DNA of 64,000 nucleotides from Adlercreutzia murintestinalis (GCF_943192905.1 NZ_CALPCC010000001.1:1-64000), one strand, 5' to 3'; shown: positions 43,912-52,737, counted from the stretch's first letter. Made by a program: numbers and translations. The notes: generated by a model not told the origin, from the letters alone.

Positions 43912-45432
43912 TCAATGCATTCGAGCCTCACCCGACGAAGGCTTTGTCGCAGCAGCGCTCATCACCTGAGAATTCTCGTGGTCTGAAACCGCCTTCAATC
44001 CGAGCCTGCCCTGAGAGTCTGCGCCATCATCCGGTGCGGGCTGGGTCGTCTCGCTGCCCTCAGGCGGCATGGCCGTCGACGGGTCCTTCAGCGCACCCTT
44101 CGTGGCGCGCAGCGCGTCCTCCGCAGTCACCACCATGCCGAGCGCCGGTGCATCGCTGGCCTCTTCGTCCCGCATGCGCGCACGCATCGTCTTCCAAAGG
44201 CGACGCCCCCACCGCGTGCGGATCAGGCGGTCAACCCCGTCACCATACATGCCAACGGGGCTACCGAACATGTACGCCACGAAGATGGCAATGGCCAGAT
44301 ACGGCGCGCACAGCCAGCCGAATATCTCGCACCCCATCAGAAACGCCGCCAGCGGGCAGCGGCTGAACGCGGCGAAGAACCCCATGACGCCCACCGCCGC
44401 ACCGAATGCCGGGTCGCCCCCGGTCAGGAAGCTGCATGACGCGCCCAGCAGGCCACCGATGCAAAACGACGGCATGATCTCGCCGCCTTTGAACCAAAAT
44501 CCCAAGCAGACCAGCGTCAGCAGCGCCTTCACGGCGAAGTCCCACGGACCGAACTGTCCGCGCAGCGCATCACCTAATATGTTACCGCCGCTGCCGGTGA
44601 AGCGATCCCATCCGCACAGCGTGACCAGCCCGGCGAACAGCACGCCGCCCACGATCACCCATACGAGATAATTGCGGCTGATACGCCAGGTCAGATCGTG
44701 CACCCAATGGATGCCGCTGTCGAACAGCGTGCCCACCAGCGCCGCCGCAACCCCGATGACCACGCACTGCCCCACCACGGTCCACGCAGGTGCGGGCACG
44801 GCAATCTTGTCGATCACATCTCCGATACCGAAGATGCTGGCGATGCCCCACGCCACGAAGCACGCCACCAAGATGGTGACCACGTGCCGGTTGATGGTCT
44901 TGCGGAAGCGCGTCAGCTCCAACACGAACATGCACGACCCCAGCGGAGCGAAGAACAACGCGCTGAACGTAGCCGCCATACCCGTAGCCGCGGCATACCC
45001 GTTCATGGATTCATCCGCATTCCGCCGATACACGCTGCGCAACTTGAATGGTCGCGCCGCCAGCGTGCCCAGGCTGGCGCCGATCTGGAGCGCACCGGCC
45101 TCTTTGCCGACCGAACCGCCGCCCAGCATAGACAGGCACGTGCCCAGCAAGATGCCCGGCGCCAAGAACGGACTGATGGCTTTGTCCTTGCGCATATCCT
45201 GAATAACGCGATGGGTGGTCAGATCGAGCCGCAGGTGCCACCATCGGTAGAGCAGCAACGACACCACGCCGAACACCGGCAGCAGCCACACGAGCCACGT
45301 GGCAGCGCTGAACAATGCGTAGGACCCTTCCACCATAAGGCACAGTACGATGCTGGCGAAGGCGCTGATCACGCCTACCACCACCGCAAACAAGCCATGC
45401 TTGCCAGCCTCTTTGATGTCGAAGCGGTCCAT
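43912..45432 (-). CDS. ClC-family chloride channel or antiporter
   Basis: The 506-residue protein has about ten to twelve membrane segments and ClC selectivity motifs: GGGSVGKEAGALQIGA (the GKEGP-like signature), a fold-repeat in the middle and GGEIMPSFCIGGLLGAS near the second half. The C-terminal 80 residues are hydrophilic (RMRDEEASDAPALG...) without CBS domains. It moves Cl- or F- with or without protons. Start ATG 45432 (MDRFDIKEAG) follows AAGGAGG; longer frames upstream are not credible. Confidence 0.87.
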   Translation of the reverse strand: MDRFDIKEAGKHGLFAVVVGVISAFASIVLCLMVEGSYALFSAATWLVWLLPVFGVVSLLLYRWWHLRLDLTTHRVIQDMRKDKAISPFLAPGILLGTCLSMLGGGSVGKEAGALQIGASLGTLAARPFKLRSVYRRNADESMNGYAAATGMAATFSALFFAPLGSCMFVLELTRFRKTINRHVVTILVACFVAWGIASIFGIGDVIDKIAVPAPAWTVVGQCVVIGVAAALVGTLFDSGIHWVHDLTWRISRNYLVWVIVGGVLFAGLVTLCGWDRFTGSGGNILGDALRGQFGPWDFAVKALLTLVCLGFWFKGGEIMPSFCIGGLLGASCSFLTGGDPAFGAAVGVMGFFAAFSRCPLAAFLMGCEIFGWLCAPYLAIAIFVAYMFGSPVGMYGDGVDRLIRTRWGRRLWKTMRARMRDEEASDAPALGMVVTAEDALRATKGALKDPSTAMPPEGSETTQPAPDDGADSQGRLGLKAVSDHENSQVMSAAATKPSSGEARMH

Positions 45433-45524
45433 GTGCGCCTCCTTCGTGAGGACGCTTCCCTTTGAACCACAGTAGCGAAGATGCGCATGAACGATCAGCA
45501 GGTGCGCACATTGTTGATTGAACG

Positions 45525-46526
45525 CTACGCCACCTTCACCTCGCCGCGCTCGCAGCGGTTGCCCCATGCGTCGATGAGGTCGCGGTCGCGATACACGCAG
45601 ATGATCTCGCAGTGATTGGCGCACTTCTGACACTCCACCTCGCGCGTGGTGAACGTGAAATCCTCCGCGGCCTCAAAATCAAGCTGACCGCTCGCGAACG
45701 GACCGGTCGCCGCAGGCGCCCCCGGCGCGCCTTCCACGCTGACCGGGCCCGCATCGGCCGCCAAGAGCGCAGCACCGAACGCCCCCATCAGGTGCCCATC
45801 CGGGTCCACCGCCACCGGCATGTCCAACAGGCGCTCGAACGCATCGACCACGCCCACGTTCTTCGACACACCACCCTGAAACACCACCGGGGCCTGTATC
45901 TTCTTGCCCTTGCCCACATTGTTCAGGTAGTTGCTGGCCACCGCCTGGCACAGCCCCGCGATGATATCCTCGCGCGCATAGCCCACTTGGATCTTGTGCA
46001 CCAAGTCGCTCTCGGCGAACACCGTGCACCGCGCGGCGATGTTGGCTGGCTTCTTCGAGGTCAGCGCAATGGGACCGAACTCTTCCACCTCCACGCCCAA
46101 CCGATGCGCCTGGCTGGACAGGAACGAACCCGTACCCGCCGCGCACAGCGTGTTCATGGCGTAGTCGACCGCAATGCCGCCGTCCACGCAGATGATCTTG
46201 GAATCCTGGCCGCCGATCTCAAGGATGGTGCGCACATCAGGATGCAGGTACGTGGTGCCCACCGCATGCGCTGTGATCTCGTTCTTCACCACGCTCGCGC
46301 CGATCATAGCGCCCACCAGGCGCCGCGCGCTGCCCGTAGTGCCCGCGCCCACCACGCGCACGTCCGCTGGCAACTGCTCGGCCAGCTCGGCCATCACGCG
46401 CTTGGCGGCCTGCGCCGGATTGCCCTCGGTCCACAAATACGACCGCGCGACGATGCTGCGGTCCACGTCGATGACCACGCCCTTCGTGGAGATGGACCCG
46501 ATATCTATGCCCAGATACTTGCTCAT
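45525..46526 (-). CDS. 2-hydroxyacyl-CoA dehydratase-type activase (BadF/BadG/HgdC family)
   Basis: The 333-residue ASKHA-fold ATPase begins KYLGIDIGSISTKGVVIDVD and continues with GTTGSARRL, ILEIGGQDSKIICVDGG and AAGTGSFLSSQAHRLGV. The two family cysteines that bridge a 4Fe-4S cluster between two subunits appear (MNTLCAAG and IAARCTVFAESD). Members use ATP to push an electron into a dehydratase or related protein. The extra C-terminus with ECQKCANHCEIICVYRD is Cys-rich. It is last in a three-gene set and overlaps the stop of the upstream gene by 4 bases. Confidence 0.88.
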   Translation of the reverse strand: MSKYLGIDIGSISTKGVVIDVDRSIVARSYLWTEGNPAQAAKRVMAELAEQLPADVRVVGAGTTGSARRLVGAMIGASVVKNEITAHAVGTTYLHPDVRTILEIGGQDSKIICVDGGIAVDYAMNTLCAAGTGSFLSSQAHRLGVEVEEFGPIALTSKKPANIAARCTVFAESDLVHKIQVGYAREDIIAGLCQAVASNYLNNVGKGKKIQAPVVFQGGVSKNVGVVDAFERLLDMPVAVDPDGHLMGAFGAALLAADAGPVSVEGAPGAPAATGPFASGQLDFEAAEDFTFTTREVECQKCANHCEIICVYRDRDLIDAWGNRCERGEVKVA

Positions 46527-47806
46527 TTCGCTTCCTTCTTCATGGCTAGCATGTCATAAAACGCTTCCAACCGGGTCATCAGGCCCGTATCGCTCGTCTC
46601 GGTATCGTACGTCAGATACAGCACCGGCATGTGGAAATCCTCCGAGATGCGCTGCAGCACGGGGATGCAGTCGATCTCGGGCGTGCACCCGGCGCACTTC
46701 GCGTGCACGAGGCCGTCGAAACCAAGCTGCGCATACTTCTTCGCGGCGGCCAGCGTCATGGTGGACGTCGGCCCCATGTCGTATTCAGCGTACTCGGCGA
46801 TGGTGCGCCGCATGTTCTCTTCGTGATAGTGCGTGTAACGGTTCGAGAAGTTCAGCGTGCGCGCCACTTCCACGCCCATGTCCATCAGCTTCTCGTCGAG
46901 TCCCAGATTCGAGTTCTCGTCGATGGCCGTGTACAACTCGCCCACGATGCCGATGCGCACCGGATCGGCTGGCTTGTTGAGGGGGATCTCCCGCATACGC
47001 TCCATGCCGCGCGTGAACGCCGCATCTATCTCGGCCTTCGTGGTGGTCGCGCGCATCTCGTCCATGAGCGCCTCCCAAGCGCGCCGGTAGACGCCCCGCT
47101 CGCGCTCGAAGCCGCCGTTGGCTAGGTAGAAGTCGCGCGCTTGATCCAGCAGCGTCAGCATGTGGCCGCACGCCAGCAGCTGCTTCACGCCGTGCGGGAT
47201 GGCGATGTCGGGATTCACCGTGCGCAGCACTTCCTTGCCCCAGCCCACATAGCCCTGCTCGATGCCGTGGCTGAAATTCAACATGGTGAAGTCATAGCCC
47301 ATATCGCGCAGGATCTGCTCCTGCATCTCGCCGTAGTACCCCAGTCGGCACGGGCCGCCCACCTGCACGAGAATGTCCGCGCCCAGCTCAAGCGCCTCGA
47401 TCCAGTCGCCCATCATATGCTTGAACGGCGTGCATACGTAATCGCTGGAATTCTGGATGCCCAGCTCCATGGTGCGCTTGGTGGCCTTCGGCAGTTGCAG
47501 GTAATCGCAATCGAGCACCTGCTCCACGAAGAACTTGAACGCCGGATCGTAGTAGGCGTAACGGAACACCGACACCTTCGTGCGCTTATGGCGGTCGCGC
47601 TTCACCTTCTTCTTGAGGCGCGGGAACGGGATGGCGCGGCGCGGCTCGTCGCGCTGGAAGACCACCTGCGTGCGCGCGTCGTCGCTGATGGGCACGCCCA
47701 CGGTGGCATCTTCGGCGCGCGCGCATGCCATGCCAGATGCTGAATCGGGCGTCGTGCCTTGCGCGGCATCCTGCGTCAGGTTGGCTTTCTGTGCGTCGTC
47801 AGTCAT
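46523..47806 (-). CDS. 2-hydroxyacyl-CoA dehydratase-like subunit, large
   Basis: The 427-residue protein resembles the HgdB/HgdC-associated (DUF2229-linked) subunits: NSSDYVCTPFKHMMGDWIEA, GADILVQVGGPCRLGYYGEM and AKCAGCTPEIDCIPVLQRI, with Cys residues suited to binding 4Fe-4S. It probably accepts the activase electron. The N-terminal 70 residues are polar and variable. Its ATG and the activase overlap by 4 bases and its 5' end overlaps the third gene by 8. The substrate is unknown; the true dehydratases use CoA esters, but many such sets have no assigned reaction. Confidence 0.78.
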   Translation of the reverse strand: MTDDAQKANLTQDAAQGTTPDSASGMACARAEDATVGVPISDDARTQVVFQRDEPRRAIPFPRLKKKVKRDRHKRTKVSVFRYAYYDPAFKFFVEQVLDCDYLQLPKATKRTMELGIQNSSDYVCTPFKHMMGDWIEALELGADILVQVGGPCRLGYYGEMQEQILRDMGYDFTMLNFSHGIEQGYVGWGKEVLRTVNPDIAIPHGVKQLLACGHMLTLLDQARDFYLANGGFERERGVYRRAWEALMDEMRATTTKAEIDAAFTRGMERMREIPLNKPADPVRIGIVGELYTAIDENSNLGLDEKLMDMGVEVARTLNFSNRYTHYHEENMRRTIAEYAEYDMGPTSTMTLAAAKKYAQLGFDGLVHAKCAGCTPEIDCIPVLQRISEDFHMPVLYLTYDTETSDTGLMTRLEAFYDMLAMKKEAK

Positions 47807-48803
47807 GCAGATAGCTCCCCTTTCCCTGGAAGCGCAATATGTCTATGAAGCTCTCCAAGCGCGTTTCAGTGCCCGCGCTGCCGCTTTGCGCGTCGATCAT
47901 CAGATTCAGGATGGGCACGCCCTGCACGTTGCGCATGATGGCATCGTCGAACATGCTGTCGGGCCCACAGGGAAACGCCGAGAGCAGCACGATGCCGTCC
48001 ACCTGCTCGTGCAGCTGGAGCACCGCGCCCGCCAGATGGCGGTTGATCATCCACGGCAGCGTTTCCGAGAACTCGAAGCTGCGCTTGAGCGCGGGTGTCC
48101 GATCGGCTTCGTCCGCGAAGAGGACGGTAGCGCCCAATCGCTCGATGGCGGCCACGATATCGCCCGCGATATACGGGTCGTGCGCGATATAAGGGTGCGC
48201 CACCAGCAGGATCGCGAGCGGCGGCTGCTCGGTTCCCGTGCGATCGCTCGCCACCACCTTGCGGTACTTCGCCAGCAACGCCAGCGTCTCCTGCTGCGCC
48301 TTCGCGCGTGCCGCATCGCTCGCTTCTTGCGCATGGAGCGCCCGCTTGTAGGCGCGTGACGCTTGGCGCGGATTCGCACCCAGCCGCCGCGCCAGCTCTA
48401 GGTAATCCGCCCGCATGCGCTTCTTGTCGCTCGCCTTCTGCACGCGCATGGTGACCAGCTGCGGACGCATCTGCGGGAAGGTGGCGCGCACCAGATCGGG
48501 CAGCGCCTGATACTTCGTGCAAAACCCCACCCGGATATCGCTGTTGTCGAAGGACGGCACGAACAGGGCATCGCACTGGTCGCCCTCCGCGAGCGCCGCC
48601 ACGTGCCCCATGAACGTCTTCGAGGCCAAGCACACCTCGTCCACGCTGGCCGCCTCGCCCCGCTCGAAGATAGCGCGGTCAGTCGGCGGACTGACCACCA
48701 CCTGAAAGCCCAGTTCCTCGAAGAACCGCTGCCACAGCACACCGTACTCATAAAAGAGTAGGCTGCGCGGAATGCCTATCGTTCGTACTGCGTTATCGCT
48801 CAA
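47799..48803 (-). CDS. acyl-CoA dehydratase activase-related protein (DUF2229-like)
   Basis: The 334-residue protein starts with VRTIGIPRSLLFYEYGVLWQ, has DEVCLASKTFMGHVAALAEG and FVPSFDNSDIRVGFCTKYQ, and ends with a domain like the dehydratase subunit (LLSAFPCGPDSMFDD). In many Firmicutes these domains are fused with the activase and the previous protein in a single very large polypeptide; here they are three genes. TTG 48803 is chosen because GGAG lies 5 bases upstream; TTG 48839 is another choice, and there is no in-frame ATG near. Divergent from the DUF2064 gene. Confidence 0.75.
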   Translation of the reverse strand: MSDNAVRTIGIPRSLLFYEYGVLWQRFFEELGFQVVVSPPTDRAIFERGEAASVDEVCLASKTFMGHVAALAEGDQCDALFVPSFDNSDIRVGFCTKYQALPDLVRATFPQMRPQLVTMRVQKASDKKRMRADYLELARRLGANPRQASRAYKRALHAQEASDAARAKAQQETLALLAKYRKVVASDRTGTEQPPLAILLVAHPYIAHDPYIAGDIVAAIERLGATVLFADEADRTPALKRSFEFSETLPWMINRHLAGAVLQLHEQVDGIVLLSAFPCGPDSMFDDAIMRNVQGVPILNLMIDAQSGSAGTETRLESFIDILRFQGKGSYLHD

Positions 48804-48954
48804 ACCGGCTCCGATTCCATTGCTTGGATATGCATCCAATCCCCTTGCTCTGCTCCTGATTATAGTAGCGCACACGGCAGGGGTTGATGCTAGAATGCCA
48901 AGACCAGCAAGTCCGAAGCGCGGGTGGTCATCGGAGAAAGACGAAGGCAAGAAG

Positions 48955-49914
48955 ATGCGGAAGAACGTTTTGTTGCTGTTCAGCAAAGTACCCGAAGCGG
49001 GGCTGGTGAAGACGCGCCTGACCACGCTGAAAGACGGCGTGTTCGCGCCGGAGGTGGCCAGCGCCCTGTACCACTGCATGCTCTTCGATGTGGCCGAGAT
49101 CTGCATGGCGGCATTCGATTTGTTGGAGGGGGGCGGGGCAGCTGCGTCTCGACACTCCGCTCGGTCGAGCCAAGGTCTCTCCGTCGCTCCGTTTGACCTC
49201 GGCTCCGCTACCCCGCCCCCCTCCAGCAGCACCGATGCAGCGGCCCCGACGCCTTCCACGCTCGACACCTACGAGCTGGTGATATCGACGCCTGTGGGCA
49301 GCGCTGACGCCATGCGCGCGCTGTTCGCCGATGCGGGCACTTGGCCGCAGCCCATCGCCGTCGTCGAAGATGCGGGCGCCACCTTCGACGAACACTACAA
49401 CGACGCCTTCCAGCAGTGCTGGGACGCGGGCGCGGACTGCATCCTCTCCATGGGAGCGGATATGCCCGCGCTCACGGTGAACGACGTGACCGCCGGGTTC
49501 GACGCGCTGCACCAGCTGGCCGATGCTGACACACCGGGCATCGTGCTGGCGCCCGACCAAGAGATGGGCGTGTCGGTGATCGGATGGACGCGCCAGACCG
49601 CCGATGCGCCCCACGCCTTCAACCACACGGGTGTGTTCTACAACGCCGATGGCCTGACCGTGCTGCCCGCCTACATTCAGAAGGCGCGCGCGGCCAACCT
49701 AGCGGCCCGCTACCTGCCGCCCATCCCCGATGTGGATACCATGGCCGACCTCATGCATGCCATCACCCTGGTAGAGGCGCTCAACTACTGCGCACCTTTC
49801 GATGGCAACACGCCGCCGTGGCGCACTGCGCAGGCGCTGCGCGAGATGGGCTGGGACGAAGTGCGCGTGCCGCCGAACGACCTGCACGATCCACGCGAGC
49901 ATATCGACTCTTAA
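48955..49914 (+). CDS. DUF2064 / TIGR04282-type glycosyltransferase-like protein
   Basis: The 319-residue protein starts KNVLLLFSKVPEAGLVKTRL (nucleotide-binding start of the family), then has STPVGSADAM, SMGADMPALT (the D-x-D/P metal motif region), PGIVLAPDQEMGVSVIGW and ARAANLAARYLPP. TIGR04282 proteins are named as radical-SAM/selenodomain-associated transferases and are linked to arsenosugar synthesis. An ArsM-ArsS fusion lies 17 kb away in this window, so a common pathway is possible but not proven. Residues 58-90 are a low-complexity segment produced by an inserted palindromic DNA element (49125-49224). Start ATG 48955, behind GAAGGCAAGAAG. Confidence 0.78.
   Translation: MRKNVLLLFSKVPEAGLVKTRLTTLKDGVFAPEVASALYHCMLFDVAEICMAAFDLLEGGGAAASRHSARSSQGLSVAPFDLGSATPPPSSSTDAAAPTPSTLDTYELVISTPVGSADAMRALFADAGTWPQPIAVVEDAGATFDEHYNDAFQQCWDAGADCILSMGADMPALTVNDVTAGFDALHQLADADTPGIVLAPDQEMGVSVIGWTRQTADAPHAFNHTGVFYNADGLTVLPAYIQKARAANLAARYLPPIPDVDTMADLMHAITLVEALNYCAPFDGNTPPWRTAQALREMGWDEVRVPPNDLHDPREHIDS
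49125..49224. repeat. 100-bp palindromic insert inside the DUF2064 gene
   Basis: Perfect 14-bp arms GGAGGGGGGCGGGG (49125-49138) and CCCCGCCCCCCTCC (49211-49224) flank a GC-rich interior. The reading frame stays open through it and contributes about 33 residues (SRHSARSSQGLSVAPFDLG). It lies exactly in the family's variable loop, before the strand TYELVIST. Confidence 0.7.
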
Positions 49915-49967
49915 AGCCGCACCGCTGCGCGTTCCGCTATCGTCGTACCTCTTCAATCTTTTTTGAG

Positions 49968-50099
49968 TATAATAGGGCTACGCTGAATTACCTGCCTTGC
50001 CGGACGTCGTGCAGCGGCGGCAAGCCTCATGTCTATTGTTGCACCGGGTGTATCGAAAGTGGCGTACGGTACATCGCCTCATGCGAAGGAGCGTGCAAC
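49968..50099 (+). promoter_or_regulatory. promoter and structured leader of the MOSC-nifS-nifU genes
   Basis: A perfect -10 TATAAT (49968-49973) begins a 120-nt leader that contains CTTGCCG/CGGCAAG and further short helices (TGTATCGAAAGTGGC with a GAAA loop). No -35 at 17 bp is strong. The leader could be a cis-regulatory RNA; I do not recognise a known riboswitch class. Confidence 0.4.
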
Positions 50100-50537
50100 A
50101 TGGGCACCATCAAAGCCATTTGCACCAGTGACGTCAAAGGCATCCAGAAAACAGAGACCACCTCAGTGGAACTGCGCCCCAATTGGGGCATTGAAGACGA
50201 TGCCCATGCGGGCAACTGGCACCGTCAGGTGAGCCTTCTCGGTTACGAGAAGATCGAAGAGTTCAAGGCGCGCGGCGCCAATGTTGCGAACGGATCGTTC
50301 GGCGAGAACCTCATCGTTGAGGGTTTCGATTTGAAGAGTCTTCCCATCGGGACGCGCTTGCGAGCAGGCGATGCGGAGCTGGAGCTCACCCAGATCGGCA
50401 AGGAGTGTCACGCTCGTTGCGCCATCTACCATAAGATGGGCGATTGCATCATGCCGCGCGAAGGCGTGTTCTGCAAGGTCATCCAGGGTGGCCGCATCAC
50501 TTTGGGCGATCGGATCGACCTGATAGAACCCCGATAG
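50100..50537 (+). CDS. MOSC-domain protein
   Basis: The 145-residue protein (MGTIKAICTSDVKGIQKTET) is a stand-alone MOSC domain: GIEDDAHAGNWHRQVSLLGY with the conserved His, NLIVEGFDLKSLPIGTRLRA and the conserved Cys in IGKECHARCAIYHKMGDCIM. MOSC proteins bind a persulfide sulfur for molybdenum-cofactor sulfuration or related metal-sulfur chemistry. The following cysteine desulfurase and scaffold-like gene would supply that sulfur. AAGGAG lies eight bases before ATG 50100. Confidence 0.88.
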   Translation: MGTIKAICTSDVKGIQKTETTSVELRPNWGIEDDAHAGNWHRQVSLLGYEKIEEFKARGANVANGSFGENLIVEGFDLKSLPIGTRLRAGDAELELTQIGKECHARCAIYHKMGDCIMPREGVFCKVIQGGRITLGDRIDLIEPR

Positions 50538-50588
50538 GCACCGCTCAAACGACTTCGCTCCCCTTCAACAGAGAAAGTAAGGATCATG

Positions 50589-51815
50589 ATGAAGCAAATC
50601 TACTTGGATCATGCCTCTACGACGCCGGTACGACCGGAAGTTCTGGAAGCCATGCTGCCATATTTCACCGAGGAATTCGGCAACCCGTCCTCCATCTATT
50701 CGCTGGGACAAACCGCATCCGATGCGATAACCACGGCAAGAGAAACGCTCGCCACCACCATTGGCGCGACGGCAACGGAGATCTTCTTCACCAGCGGTGG
50801 TACCGAGGCTGATAATTGGGCTATCAAAGGCTTCGCGCATGCGAATGCCGCAAAGGGCAAGCATCTCATCACCAGCTCCATCGAGCATCATGCGGTGCTG
50901 CATGCCTGCGAAGCGCTTGAACGCGAGGGCTTCGAGGTAACATATCTGCCCGTTGACGAGCATGGTCTCCTTCGCCCCGAGGACCTGAAGGCCGCGCTGC
51001 GCCCCGATACCATTCTGGTGTCTCTCATGTTCGCCAACAATGAGATCGGTACCATCCAGCCCATTGGCGATCTGGCCGCCATCGCGCACGAGGGCGGCGC
51101 CGTATTCCACACCGATGCGGTGCAGGCGTTCTGCCATGAACCCATCAAGGTGAACGAGCTGGGCATCGACCTGCTGTCCGCATCAGCTCATAAGATATAC
51201 GGGCCGAAAGGCGTGGGTATGCTCTACGTGCGTACGGGCGTGAAACTGCGAAACCTGCTGAATGGCGGACAACAAGAGCGCGGCAAGCGCGCCACCACAG
51301 AGAACGTGCCCGGCATCGTAGGGTTCGCGAAGGCCGCCGCGTTGGCCGCAGCTGACGCAACGCTCGAGCATGACCGCCAACAGACCCTGCGCGACCACGC
51401 CATCAGACGCGTGCTCGCTGAGATTCCACACGCAAAACTGAACGGCAGCTGGAAAAACCGCCTTGCCAACAACGTCAACTTCTCATTCGAGTTCATCGAA
51501 GGCGAGGGCATGCTCTTGCAGCTGGCGGCGCGCGGCATCTGCGTTTCGTCGGGCAGCGCATGCACGTCAGGATCGCTCGATCCCAGTCATGTGCTGCTGG
51601 CCATCGGGCTGCCGCACGAGATCGCGCACGGATCGCTCCGTCTCACCATCGGGCGATCCACCACGCTCGAAGAGGTGGACTTCGCCATCGATTCACTGGA
51701 GACCACCTTGGAGAACCTGCGCATGATGAGCCCCCTCTACGAAGACTTCCAACAGGGAAAGGTTGATTCGGTCATCAAGCAGTACGCAGCCGACGGCTTC
51801 CCCTACACCAACTGA
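50589..51815 (+). CDS. nifS: cysteine desulfurase (NifS/IscS family)
   Basis: The 408-residue PLP enzyme has KQIYLDHASTTPVRPEVLEA, the cofactor Lys in SASAHKIYGPKGVGML and the persulfide Cys in SSGSACTSGSLDPSHV. It takes sulfur from cysteine for cluster or cofactor assembly. ATG 50589 is favoured over 50586 by spacing to AAGGA. The gene lies between MOSC and NifU-type genes in one operon. Confidence 0.95.
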   Translation: MKQIYLDHASTTPVRPEVLEAMLPYFTEEFGNPSSIYSLGQTASDAITTARETLATTIGATATEIFFTSGGTEADNWAIKGFAHANAAKGKHLITSSIEHHAVLHACEALEREGFEVTYLPVDEHGLLRPEDLKAALRPDTILVSLMFANNEIGTIQPIGDLAAIAHEGGAVFHTDAVQAFCHEPIKVNELGIDLLSASAHKIYGPKGVGMLYVRTGVKLRNLLNGGQQERGKRATTENVPGIVGFAKAAALAAADATLEHDRQQTLRDHAIRRVLAEIPHAKLNGSWKNRLANNVNFSFEFIEGEGMLLQLAARGICVSSGSACTSGSLDPSHVLLAIGLPHEIAHGSLRLTIGRSTTLEEVDFAIDSLETTLENLRMMSPLYEDFQQGKVDSVIKQYAADGFPYTN

Positions 51816-51848
51816 CACTGACCCGACACCCCAACGAGAAAGCGAACC

Positions 51849-52286
51849 ATGATCATGGCCATGAATTACTCAGAGAACGTAATGGACCACTTCACGAACC
51901 CGCGCAATGTGGGCGAAATAGAAGGCGCGAGCGGTTGCGGCACGGTGGGCAACGCTGTCTGCGGCGACATCATGCGCATGTATCTCGATATCGACGACGA
52001 TGGCATCATTCAAGATGCGAAATTCAAGACGTTCGGCTGCGGCGCAGCTATTGCAACCAGCTCTATGGCTACCGTGCTGGTGAAAGGCAAAACCGTCCAA
52101 GAAGCGCTGAACGTCACCAACAAAGCCGTTATGGAAGCGCTCGATGGGCTGCCGCCTGTAAAGGTGCACTGCTCGCTTTTGGCCGAGGAAGCCATCCATG
52201 CAGCGCTGTGGGATTATGCCGAGAAGAACGGCATCACGATAGAGGGTCTCGAGAAGCCGGTCGCTGATATCAGCGACCATCATTGA
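51849..52286 (+). CDS. nifU: NifU/IscU-type Fe-S scaffold protein
   Basis: The 145-residue protein (MNYSENVMDHFTNPRNVGEI) has the three scaffold cysteines: GCGTVGNAVCGDIMRMYL, FGCGAAIATSSMATV and VHCSLLAEEAIHAAL, plus the conserved Asp in CGD. It is the scaffold on which the desulfurase builds Fe-S clusters. ATG 51849 is used; ATG 51858 or 51861 would give a shorter start. It ends four bases before the convergent deformylase-like gene. Confidence 0.93.
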   Translation: MIMAMNYSENVMDHFTNPRNVGEIEGASGCGTVGNAVCGDIMRMYLDIDDDGIIQDAKFKTFGCGAAIATSSMATVLVKGKTVQEALNVTNKAVMEALDGLPPVKVHCSLLAEEAIHAALWDYAEKNGITIEGLEKPVADISDHH

Positions 52287-52290
52287 GACG

Positions 52291-52713
52291 CTACACCAGC
52301 TTGCCGTTAGTGTGATCGATGCCGTGCTGGATGATCTGAGCGGTCCAATCGCGGAACTCGCGCTTGCGCGGCACCAGTTCGCCATCCACCAGCTCGTCGT
52401 ATTCCACCATCATGCGCTGGAAGCGCGTCACCTTGTGCGGTTCGTCCACGCTAAAGCACTCTTCCACGGCCTTGAACGGGGCTAAGGCGCGCTTCATGAC
52501 GGGGTTGAACATCACATGGGGCTGGTCATCATCATCCAGGTAGCAGAACGCGCGCTTGGTCACGCCAATCTGATTAGCAGCGATGCAGGCGGCATCTTCG
52601 GTGGCCGCCACCGTATCGATCAGATCCTGCGCGAGCTGCGCGTCCTCAGCGGTGCAATCCTCGCACGCCTGGGTCAGGATCTTCTCGTCCTTGATGATCT
52701 TCTTCGCTGCCAT
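52291..52713 (-). CDS. peptide deformylase-like protein with altered active site
   Basis: The 140-residue protein resembles peptide deformylase: TEDAACIAANQIGVTKRAFC (motif GxAAxQ), VEECFSVDEP (motif 2, normally EGCLS) and IIQHGIDHTNGKLV (motif 3). In motif 3 the HExxH of true deformylases reads H130-G-I-D-H134, so the catalytic Glu is Gly; the metal His residues and the motif 2 Cys remain. It may still bind a metal but is not expected to deformylate normally. The gene lies 24 bp behind fabD in the fatty-acid operon and may be a paralogue with another role. Confidence 0.8.
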   Translation of the reverse strand: MAAKKIIKDEKILTQACEDCTAEDAQLAQDLIDTVAATEDAACIAANQIGVTKRAFCYLDDDDQPHVMFNPVMKRALAPFKAVEECFSVDEPHKVTRFQRMMVEYDELVDGELVPRKREFRDWTAQIIQHGIDHTNGKLV

Positions 52714-52737
52714 TGCCGCTCCTATCGTATGGGCGCC

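Noticed and set aside
48804-49268. Extension of the DUF2229-like gene upstream into the DUF2064 gene
   Set aside because: The added residues overlap the divergent gene and show no family similarity.
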